From contig JAQVZT010000068.1 in NCBI GenBank assembly GCA_028708055.1, forward strand, positions 1-10,913: a DNA stretch of 10,913 nucleotides, read 5' to 3'. Under the pieces are notes generated by a model, which saw only the letters and a list, made by a program, of their open reading frames with translations, did not search any database and was not told where the DNA came from. This DNA is from Methanothrix sp. (GTDB taxonomy: Archaea > Halobacteriota > Methanosarcinia > Methanotrichales > Methanotrichaceae). Below, piece after piece: positions 4,977 to 10,913 of this stretch (within the stretch, counting starts at the first letter, position 1; each line of letters starts with the position of its first letter). Both the position numbers and the translations under genes were made by a program.

Positions 4977-6161
4977 ATGAGGCGTCTGGTCTATCTGCTC
5001 TGTTTTGCCTGCCTGCTGTTTTCTGTTCTCCTCCTGGCATCAGCCAATGGGAAGGACGACACAGATGAGAGCGATGAGATAAGCTTCAAGGATTTTACCC
5101 TGAATATTGGAGATCGCGTCGATCTGGGCGACTATCGGATAGAGCTCATTGAGATCCAGTCGGTAAGAGATGGGCTGGCGGTAATCAGAGCCTCCACGGT
5201 AGGCGGTTCGCTTGATGAGCAAAGAGCTCTCTTGCTTGACAGCTCCAATAACTTCGATGGCGGAGCCGACAATGATGGCATCACTGTTACGGTCTCTGAT
5301 ATCTTCGATGAGCAGTCCGCCAGGGTGAGGATCGAATATAAACAGGGCCTGGGAACGCCAAGAAAGCATGCTTCCGAGAGGCCTGCGGCGGCTCTGGACA
5401 AACCTGAGCTTTCTGTGCGAAAGAGCTTCGAAAAGAATCAGATGAGCGTGGGCGATGAGGTCAAAGTTACCATCACAGTCAAGAACACAGGAACCGGCCA
5501 AGCTCTGGGGATAAAAGCAGATGATGTACCGCCTCTGCCTGAATTTTCTTATGTCGCCGGCTATCCCCCCAAGATCAAAGATGCTTTGGACCCAGGCGAG
5601 ACTGATTCGGCGGTTTATGTGGTGGATGTCGTAAAAGAAGGCTCTATCCGCGTTCCAGCTGTGACCGTCAGCTATACTGATTCCAAGAAGAATGCGAAAT
5701 CAAACAGCTCGGATCCATTTAATATTCTGATATATCCGAAGAGCAAGGCGGACCTGGTCATTGAGCCTGCCGGCCAGACGACGATTCCCCTGGATGGAGA
5801 AAGCCTGCTGAACATCAGCATCTCCAATAAGGGAACCGCATCCGCGACAAGAATCGAAGCAGAGGGGACCGTCGTGCCATCCGGAGGGCTGCTTGTTACG
5901 GGACTTGATGAGAGCTTCTTTGAAATAAAGCCCGGTGAAGAGGTAAATTACCCGGCCAGGCTCTCGGGCGAGAGTCCAGGAGACTACACCATACGCCTGA
6001 AGGTCAGCTATGACGGCGGAGACGGATCGGTAATCCGGGAGGCTAGCGCGCAGGTGGTTGTCCTGGAACGAGAGTATAAATATCAATATTTACTACTTAT
6101 TATCCCAGTCGCGCTTATCATCGCCTGGGTTTACCGGCGATACAAAGTGTATAAATATTAA
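4977..6161 (+). CDS. Surface protein with Ig-like/CARDB-type domains and C-terminal anchor
   Basis: 394 residues from the ATG at 4977. MRRLVYLLCFACLLFSVLLL followed by ASANG is a strong signal peptide. A region of about 85 residues (F-T-L-N-I-G-D-R-V-D-L-G-D-Y-R-I onward) resembles the beta domain seen in S-layer-associated archaeal proteins. Two Ig-like domains of the CARDB/NEW3 kind follow. The first starts P-E-L-S-V-R-K-S-F and has V-T-I-T-V-K-N-T-G-T-G-Q-A; the second starts A-D-L-V-I-E-P-A-G and has L-N-I-S-I-S-N-K-G-T-A-S-A. The end is one membrane helix (YLLLIIPVALIIAWVY) and a basic tail (RRYKVYKY), so the bulk is outside the cell. An in-frame ATG at 4950 would add nine residues; the TATA box spacing, AAGGGTG 9 bases before 4977 and the signal peptide shape favour 4977. 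The architecture recalls BatD-like surface proteins, fitting the VWA genes nearby, but the exact role is unknown. Confidence 0.8.
   Translation: MRRLVYLLCFACLLFSVLLLASANGKDDTDESDEISFKDFTLNIGDRVDLGDYRIELIEIQSVRDGLAVIRASTVGGSLDEQRALLLDSSNNFDGGADNDGITVTVSDIFDEQSARVRIEYKQGLGTPRKHASERPAAALDKPELSVRKSFEKNQMSVGDEVKVTITVKNTGTGQALGIKADDVPPLPEFSYVAGYPPKIKDALDPGETDSAVYVVDVVKEGSIRVPAVTVSYTDSKKNAKSNSSDPFNILIYPKSKADLVIEPAGQTTIPLDGESLLNISISNKGTASATRIEAEGTVVPSGGLLVTGLDESFFEIKPGEEVNYPARLSGESPGDYTIRLKVSYDGGDGSVIREASAQVVVLEREYKYQYLLLIIPVALIIAWVYRRYKVYKY
6150..6158 (+). promoter_or_regulatory. TATA box of the tubulin-like gene, inside the preceding gene's 3' end
   Basis: TATAAATAT is a near-ideal archaeal box A. 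It predicts a start near 6180 and a leader of about 40 bases before the ATG at 6220. It overlaps the last codons of the surface-protein gene, so the GTPase gene can be transcribed independently of its neighbour. Confidence 0.45.
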
Positions 6162-6219
6162 GAAGAAGAGATGTGTTAAGATACATGCTAAGACACCCAA
6201 TACTGCGAGACTCGATATC

Positions 6220-7329
6220 ATGCTCAACGTACTGATGCTCGGCGTAGGACAATGCGGAAATCGAATACTTGACGCCGTAAATAAAGAAGCTTTTGGGGGT
6301 GGCGGGGCAGCCAGGCTCGCCAAATATTATTTGCGCCCCAAGTTCCCCAGTAGAGTGGAAACTCTCGCCGTAAATACGGCTATAAATGATCTTAAAGAAC
6401 TGCGTTTTACCACTGCCAAAGACCGGCTGCACGTTCCCAACCTGCATGGTGTGGGCGCCAACAGAAATGTGGGCAAGCGGGCCTTTATGGATAATCGGGA
6501 CCTTATCATGGGCGAGATCGAGAAGAGGGGCGACTTCGATATTGCCTTTGTGATAACATCCACCTCTGGCGGGACCGGCTCATCCTTCACGCCATTGCTC
6601 ATAAATGAATTGAAGAGACAATACCGGGATATCACGGTTGTCACAATTGCCATCCTGCCAGCCCGAGAAGAAGGTTCTATCTACCTGCAAAATGCCGCCT
6701 TCTGCATGAGGGAGCTGATGGAAGTTGATGCGGAGGGCATAATCCTGGTCGATAACCAGTACATGAAGCGGTTTGGCGGCGATATTGCCTCCGCCTACGA
6801 CAAGATCAACGACATGGTCGCCAAGCGCCTGTTATTCCTGATAGAGTCCCTGGATTCAGAGATGCTGTCCGTAACCGATCTCGGCGACTTCAAGACGGTC
6901 ATGAACGGAGGGCTTCGCATCGGCACAATGGGATTTTATCAGGCCGATAGCAAGAACCAGTCCATTAGGGATGCTATTGAAAACAGCCTCAAGCCGGCCA
7001 ATCTGCTCTTTCCGTCTCACGTCGCCGACGACGCGGCCCGGGCCATGATCATCATCCAGGGGCCCAGAGAGCATCTGGATGTGGATGAGATCACCAAGGA
7101 GGTTGAGAGGCTCACCGCCAGCGCAGGCCACGTTTTCAAAGGAATTGTGGTAAAGAAGGGTGGCGTAAAGGTGCTCTCCGTCTTCACCGTCGCCAGTGCG
7201 CCCGAGCTGGAATCTGTCTATGCCCAGGCAGCGCGGGGCATGCAGGACGAGAAGGACAAGAGGTGCAGAGCCAGAAAACAGCTCGACGATGCCTTTGCGC
7301 ATATTGAAGATCTGGAAGAAATCTATTGA
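6220..7329 (+). CDS. Divergent tubulin/FtsZ-superfamily GTPase (CetZ/FtsZ-like)
   Basis: 369 residues from the ATG at 6220. Superfamily loops in order: T1 L-G-V-G-Q-C-G-N-R-I (7-16), close to the tubulin GQCGN; T3-like A-V-N-T-A-I-N-D-L (50-58), recalling CetZ; T4 S-T-S-G-G-T-G-S-S (114-122), the G-G-T-G-S nucleotide loop with Ser where the final Gly is usual; and T7-like V-T-D-L-G-D-F-K-T-V-M (218-228), aligning with FtsZ NLDFADVKTVM and keeping both Asp (D220, D223) that activate GTP in the neighbouring subunit. It should therefore bind GTP, polymerise and hydrolyse it. It has no FtsZ C-terminal anchor peptide and ends in the acidic tail I-E-D-L-E-E-I-Y. Loops and length separate it from ordinary archaeal FtsZ1/FtsZ2. 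A frame opening at 6058 overlaps the previous gene and is rejected. No clear ribosome site. A role in shape or the envelope is inferred. Confidence 0.9.
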   Translation: MLNVLMLGVGQCGNRILDAVNKEAFGGGGAARLAKYYLRPKFPSRVETLAVNTAINDLKELRFTTAKDRLHVPNLHGVGANRNVGKRAFMDNRDLIMGEIEKRGDFDIAFVITSTSGGTGSSFTPLLINELKRQYRDITVVTIAILPAREEGSIYLQNAAFCMRELMEVDAEGIILVDNQYMKRFGGDIASAYDKINDMVAKRLLFLIESLDSEMLSVTDLGDFKTVMNGGLRIGTMGFYQADSKNQSIRDAIENSLKPANLLFPSHVADDAARAMIIIQGPREHLDVDEITKEVERLTASAGHVFKGIVVKKGGVKVLSVFTVASAPELESVYAQAARGMQDEKDKRCRARKQLDDAFAHIEDLEEIY

Positions 7330-7355
7330 AAGATGAAAGAAAAATGATCAAGCAG

Positions 7356-7391
7356 TAGAGTACTCCTGTAGAACTCTAGAACTCATTTTTT
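7356..7391 (+). terminator. Hairpin plus T-run between convergent GTPase and aIF1 genes
   Basis: TAGAGT (7356-7361) pairs with ACTCTA (7373-7378) across an 11-base loop; GAGTACTC (7358-7365) is itself palindromic. Six T follow at 7386-7391 for the plus-strand gene. For the minus-strand gene the other side offers TCATTTTTCTTTC (7348-7336), so the site may end transcription from both directions. Confidence 0.55.
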
Positions 7392-7399
7392 CAGGGAAA

Positions 7400-7708
7400 T
7401 CATGTGCTTATTTGGTCCGCGCCAAATCCCTTCTTCACCAAGATCTCCTTAATCCTCTGAATATGGTTTCCCTGTAGCTCTATCAGGCTTTCTTTTACAG
7501 TGCCCCCGCAGGCCAGCTTGGACTTGAGATGGGTGCAAAGCTCCTGAAGGTCGATCTCATGAGGATCAATGCCTTGGATCACCGTCACCTCTTTTCCATA
7601 CCTGCGCTTCTGTACTTTTACAGCTATCCTCTGCTGCTCCTTGGCTACCTCCTCGCAGATACACAATTCTGCAGGAAGGCCACAGACGGTACACATTTGA
7701 GAACTCAT
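7400..7708 (-). CDS. Archaeal translation initiation factor aIF1 (SUI1/eIF1 family)
   Basis: 102 residues from the ATG at 7708. aIF1 binds the 30S subunit near the P site and checks start-codon selection and initiator tRNA binding. The N-terminus M-S-S-Q-M-C-T-V-C-G-L-P-A-E-L-C-I-C-E-E carries the archaeal zinc knuckle C6-x2-C9-x6-C16-x-C18. The SUI1 core follows: basic V-Q-K-R-R-Y-G-K-E-V-T-V-I-Q-G-I-D (30-46), L-C-T-H-L-K-S-K-L-A-C-G-G-T-V-K (54-69) and I-E-L-Q-G-N-H (73-79), ending L-V-K-K-G-F-G. An in-frame ATG ten codons upstream (7738) is not conserved in the family; GGAGGT at 7721-7726 is 12 bases before 7708. The gene follows the VWA gene by 70 bases on the same strand but probably has its own promoter. 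Confidence 0.95.
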   Translation of the reverse strand: MSSQMCTVCGLPAELCICEEVAKEQQRIAVKVQKRRYGKEVTVIQGIDPHEIDLQELCTHLKSKLACGGTVKESLIELQGNHIQRIKEILVKKGFGADQIST

Positions 7709-7728
7709 TTGGTGGCAGTTACCTCCGC

Positions 7729-7736
7729 AATATATC
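7729..7736 (-). promoter_or_regulatory. TATA-like box next to the aIF1 ribosome site
   Basis: The minus strand reads GATATATT here, directly upstream of GGAGGT (7726-7721). If this box is used, transcription would begin almost at the ATG (7708) and the GGAGGT would not be in the mRNA. If an upstream promoter or read-through from the VWA gene is used, the ribosome site would work. Confidence 0.35.
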
Positions 7737-7778
7737 AACGGTAAAGCCGATTATGCTATTAAAATCTGATGGTGTGTT

Positions 7779-10145
7779 TCAGGCACGAGATCGACCTCTC
7801 CGTCGAACTTCATCCATCTTACGATATATTATTTCCGTCAGGAATATCAGTAGAGCGATGAGCAGCAGGATATCTCTTCGAGAGATCCGTTCCTGTAGAG
7901 TTCTCTGGCTGACGCGGCTGGCTTCAACCACAAGCTTCTCTCTAGCTTCATCCTCGCTGAAGACCTTTCCCCCATTTGCCATGATCATTCTGGAAAAATC
8001 CAGATTAACACCTATGTTCCGGTACTCCAGCGGGTAGTTGACCGCCAGGCCGTAATTGCCGATGTAGTAGATGCCGGAGCTATTGGGCACAAATGTGGCT
8101 ACATATCGGTTGTCTCCAACCTTTTCCACATCCGCCTCCGGAAAGCTGGGTCGCGCAGGGCTGTTTATTGTGACGGAGAGAGGAGTTCCCGTCCATCCGT
8201 CGTCTGCTTCAATTCGATCTTCCTGGGGTCGCGGATCGCCTACCGCCCAATTGAGGGTGGCCGAGATCAGCTGTGAACTCGGGCTCGCATACAGATTGCC
8301 TGCCCAGGCACTGCCGTCATCGACCGTCAGAGCCGCCACCCTGCCAAGACCGTAGCGCCACACTGTCAGCACCGGTTTTCCGTCAGGCATAGCCGCCAGA
8401 CGCTGGGCGCCGGCGCGGGGAGTGACATCATTAAATCCGGTAACTGTGGTGTTCAGGTCCAGATCGGCTGTGATGTAGTGATCCTTATTGACAATGCCGA
8501 CTGCGTATCCGGATGGGCTGCTCTCCTCGGGGGCAGTCAGCTCAGGCTGCTGCTGCATTGTTGTCGTAAGCGAATCGGGATAAACGAAAGCGGAATAGTC
8601 CGATCCCGTCTGGGCTGCTATATAATTGAATCTGCCTGTAGCTCCGGGGAAGGCCTGAACCTGCACCAGTCGAGCGGATACATTCATCTGGCGCAATAGA
8701 TCGATGGAGCGAGTAACCACTTCCGGATAGTTGTAAAGGTTTCCGTCCGACAGGATCATCAGTTCACCCTGGCCGCCGCTAACATTGAGCATATCCCTGG
8801 CCAGTTGCAGGCCGCTATCCAGATAGCTGTTCTCCGTACCGGTTGGCGCGAGGCTCATTATCCTCTCGCGAAGAACGGTCTCCGCTCGGCGGAGGGGGAT
8901 CGGGTCCTGCACATCGTAAGCCTTAGTGCCGAATACTATCAGGCCGACTTTATAATCCTGGAAATGGGGGGACTTGAGCAGCTCCAGAGCCAGAGATTTC
9001 TCATAATCGAGCAGAGGAGTGCCGTCCGCAGTGCGCGTGGTGAGCAGGGAGAAGGAGATGTCCATAACGAAGATGAGCGTCTTTCCGCCCTCGAAGATGC
9101 TGGGCATGGAACGGACCGGCAGGATCTCCTCAAGGCTGCTGTTGCGGTAATTGCCATTCTCATAGGAATCTTCGCCTCCGACTACCACCAGCCCTCCTCC
9201 TTCGCGCACATAGCTTTTCAGCTCATCGAGATGGGTGCTGTATTTGATATCGTCCAGCACCACCGCCTTGTAGCCATCAAGCCCATCCGGAAGATCGGAG
9301 ACCAGCGTCAGCTTGTAGAGATCGTTCAGCTCAATCGCCAGGGGCGAGTTTGTGCTGGAGACCAGCAGAACCTGTGGTTTGGGGACGACGTAGACTGCTT
9401 TCTGGTAGTTATCGTTTATCGGCTGCTCGTCCGGGGCGATAGAAGCCCGGATGATATGATTACCAGTCTCCAGGAAGGAATGAGAGATCTTGATGGAGGC
9501 GCTGTTGTTGGCAACTATCGTATCGCTGTAGATCAGCTTGTCATCCGCGAAGACGGAGAGCGGGCCCTGGTAGCCCCGGGAAGAGCGCACCAGCACCTTG
9601 AAGGGATAGTCCCCGCCCAGAACCGCAGTATTCGTCCCTGAAATCTCCACTCCCGCGTCGTCTCTCTGGGGAGCGAGAGAAATGGCGAATGTAGTAGTAT
9701 TAGAGGCACGGGCCAGCGCCAGGGCGTCTTCCAAAGAGCGACCGGCGTTGCTGTAGCCGTCCGAGACCAGGAGAAGAGAGCTGCCCGGCAGGGAGTACTG
9801 AACGATTCTGTCGCCAAGTGGTGTAGTATCCCCGGAGAAGGTGCGCAGGGGAGCGTCTACATATTTCACTATCCTTGAAGCCACAAGTGGGTCGAAGATG
9901 CCCATTGAGCCGGTCTGGTCGTCCAGGATTGTAATGCTCGGCTTTTGCGAGGAGACGGTATGCAGCTCGACAAAGTAGGGGTTGGCGGCAGCCGCTATGA
10001 TCAGGCAGAAGACCAGAAGCCTAGAAGCGGCAAAGAGCTTGCCTTTCGCCCTTCTAGAAATCAGGACTGCGCCTATTAGCAGCGCCAGGGGAATCGCCCA
10101 GAGAAGCTGCGGCGCGTCAAAGTAGAGATCCTGGATCCAAATCAT
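7779..10145 (-). CDS. BatA-like membrane protein with two VWA domains and a glutamine-amidotransferase-like domain
   Basis: 788 residues. Two N-terminal membrane helices (LLWAIPLALLIGAVLIS, 14-30, and RLLVFCLIIAAAANPYF, 42-58) follow the aerotolerance/BatA N-terminal pattern. A first short VWA-type domain has a MIDAS-like D76-x-T78-x-S80, a Thr at 107/108 and L-V-S-D-G (126-130). After an Ig-like stretch (about 165-255), a Rossmann-like region (about 258-345, G-G-G-L-V-V-V-G-G-E-D) looks like half of a class I amidotransferase-like fold. A second, complete VWA follows: D362-x-S364-x-S366, T-G-T-E (435-438) and L-S-D-G (465-468). The amidotransferase-like pattern resumes at R-L-A-A-M-P-D-G-K-P-V-L-T-V-W-R-Y-G-L-G-R-V-A (582-604), so this VWA seems inserted in it. 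A C-terminal helix (DILLLIALLIFLTEIIY) anchors the basic tail. The gene starts 4 bases inside the upstream gene with GGAGG before it. A role in envelope or metal-dependent complex assembly is inferred. Confidence 0.88.
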   Translation of the reverse strand: MIWIQDLYFDAPQLLWAIPLALLIGAVLISRRAKGKLFAASRLLVFCLIIAAAANPYFVELHTVSSQKPSITILDDQTGSMGIFDPLVASRIVKYVDAPLRTFSGDTTPLGDRIVQYSLPGSSLLLVSDGYSNAGRSLEDALALARASNTTTFAISLAPQRDDAGVEISGTNTAVLGGDYPFKVLVRSSRGYQGPLSVFADDKLIYSDTIVANNSASIKISHSFLETGNHIIRASIAPDEQPINDNYQKAVYVVPKPQVLLVSSTNSPLAIELNDLYKLTLVSDLPDGLDGYKAVVLDDIKYSTHLDELKSYVREGGGLVVVGGEDSYENGNYRNSSLEEILPVRSMPSIFEGGKTLIFVMDISFSLLTTRTADGTPLLDYEKSLALELLKSPHFQDYKVGLIVFGTKAYDVQDPIPLRRAETVLRERIMSLAPTGTENSYLDSGLQLARDMLNVSGGQGELMILSDGNLYNYPEVVTRSIDLLRQMNVSARLVQVQAFPGATGRFNYIAAQTGSDYSAFVYPDSLTTTMQQQPELTAPEESSPSGYAVGIVNKDHYITADLDLNTTVTGFNDVTPRAGAQRLAAMPDGKPVLTVWRYGLGRVAALTVDDGSAWAGNLYASPSSQLISATLNWAVGDPRPQEDRIEADDGWTGTPLSVTINSPARPSFPEADVEKVGDNRYVATFVPNSSGIYYIGNYGLAVNYPLEYRNIGVNLDFSRMIMANGGKVFSEDEAREKLVVEASRVSQRTLQERISRRDILLLIALLIFLTEIIYRKMDEVRRRGRSRA

Positions 10146-10913
10146 GTCTCTCGCCTCCTCTTCATTACCGCCAGCTCCAGAAGGATGAGAAGAGCGGCCA
10201 GGGCAATCACCCAGTTGGAGAGGTCCTTTTCGACTATTGTCTCCCGGCTGGTGGATGCAAATTCTCCCGCAAGAACACCATCCTTTCTTGCCAGGGAGGA
10301 TTCACTGGGGTTATACATATTGGCGGCCACAGCCTTTCCCTGGTAGCGGTAGATTCCCACCTCATCAAGCAGCAGAGTGCTGGCGGATAGAGTCGTAGAG
10401 GGCGTTTCAATCTGGCTGGCATCACCGAGGCGAATTATCTCGCCTGTCTTTTTATTGGCTTCTGCTAAATCCGGAACTCCCGTGATCCAGTTTACCATCT
10501 GGTACCAGAAGACAGGATACTCGGGCCGGAGGTAGAAGTCGGAATCCATCTCAAGGCCGTCGTAGATCACCATTCCCTTTCCCAAACGCCAGTAGGATAG
10601 GATAGGCTGACCGTTGGCCTCAACCATAGTGGTGGAGCCCTTTCTGGATACGGCCTGAGGATACCGGAAGATCCCGATCTCGTCAAAGTGCACTCCCCTG
10701 GCAAAGCCCTCGCTCCTCACCCAGAGGCTGGCCGGACCGGGTTGCTCCCCGGTCACGCGGACTGGCAGGTACTCCGGGCTCTCCTGGTCTGAGGCGATGA
10801 ATATCACCTTACCGCCATCGATGTAGCGATTTAGCTTGCCGGTTAGTGTGGCATTTCTGGCCACTACCACCAGATCAAAGCCGCTCAGATCGCCCGAGGT
10901 CATCACGGCAACC
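10142..10913 (-). CDS. BatA/amidotransferase-like membrane protein, 5' end cut by window
   Basis: About 256 C-terminal residues are visible, and the frame is still open at the right edge. The first residues in view (VAVMTSGDLSGFDLVVVARN) are an internal Rossmann-like strand-turn, so the GTG/ATG near 10904 are not the true start. Next comes L-N-R-Y-I-D-G-G-K-V-I-F-I-A-S, then P-I-L-S-Y-W-R-L-G-K-G-M-V-I-Y-D-G-L-E and F-W-Y-Q-M-V-N-W. This matches the amidotransferase-like pattern of VWA/Bat-type proteins, including the W-R-x-G-x-G segment also seen in the next gene. One membrane helix (NWVIALAALLILLELAVM) and a short basic tail (KRRRET) close it, leaving a mostly extracytoplasmic domain. Stop and next start overlap as ATGA, a sign of translational coupling. 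MoxR and DUF58 genes are common upstream of such sets, but none is in view. Confidence 0.8.
   Translation of the reverse strand, partial: VAVMTSGDLSGFDLVVVARNATLTGKLNRYIDGGKVIFIASDQESPEYLPVRVTGEQPGPASLWVRSEGFARGVHFDEIGIFRYPQAVSRKGSTTMVEANGQPILSYWRLGKGMVIYDGLEMDSDFYLRPEYPVFWYQMVNWITGVPDLAEANKKTGEIIRLGDASQIETPSTTLSASTLLLDEVGIYRYQGKAVAANMYNPSESSLARKDGVLAGEFASTSRETIVEKDLSNWVIALAALLILLELAVMKRRRET

Noticed and set aside
6058..6219. 54-residue extension of the tubulin-like protein
   Set aside because: It overlaps the 3' end of the surface-protein gene in another frame and precedes the superfamily's usual first strand (MLNVLMLGVGQ).
8805..9641. 278-codon plus-strand frame opposite the VWA gene
   Set aside because: Antisense shadow of a long conserved gene; no ribosome site, no protein family recognised.
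1..10913. CRISPR array, insertion-sequence ends, integrase or rRNA/tRNA genes
   Set aside because: No short-repeat/spacer pattern other than the coding repeats, no transposase or integrase frame, and no complete tRNA or rRNA sequence seen.

Overview
The window looks like chromosomal DNA of a methanogenic euryarchaeon, most likely a Methanothrix (Methanosaeta) relative. The evidence is an archaeal translation factor aIF1 with its N-terminal zinc knuckle, the aspartate dehydrogenase route to NAD, a divergent tubulin/FtsZ-superfamily GTPase, TATA-like boxes ahead of several genes, GGAGG-type ribosome sites, T-run terminators, and a secreted protein whose style I recall from Methanothrix. The genus is inference.

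Left third (1-3180), an accessory-looking, gene-poor, mostly AT-rich stretch. It holds the N-terminal part of a secreted protein (minus, cut by the left edge), a secreted protein made mainly of six Cys/Met-rich tandem repeats (minus), a long spacer with a possible decayed racemase-like fragment, an exported 2x[4Fe-4S] ferredoxin (plus), and a spacer with a GC-rich, hairpin-rich island that may be an unannotated RNA. These are followed by a DUF2281-like antitoxin-type protein with no recognisable toxin and a stand-alone BsuBI/PstI-type nuclease domain (minus) with no methyltransferase nearby.

Middle (3233-4907), NAD biosynthesis. Aspartate dehydrogenase (minus) and nicotinate-nucleotide pyrophosphorylase NadC (plus) are divergent across a 40-base gap. 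Together with a quinolinate synthase, not in this window, they would make nicotinate mononucleotide from aspartate.

Right part (4977-10913), envelope and cytoskeleton. A secreted, C-terminally anchored CARDB-like protein is followed on the same strand by the tubulin-like GTPase. A hairpin/T-run terminator separates it from the minus-strand group: aIF1, a two-VWA membrane protein with BatA-like membrane topology, and the C-terminal part of a related membrane protein overlapping the VWA gene by 4 bases (ATGA). The last two look like the distal end of a Bat/MoxR-type operon whose start lies beyond the right edge.

Best leads for something new: the non-FtsZ tubulin homolog between envelope genes, the GC-rich structured island, the single-domain BsuBI/PstI nuclease, the repeat protein, and the toxin-less antitoxin locus.
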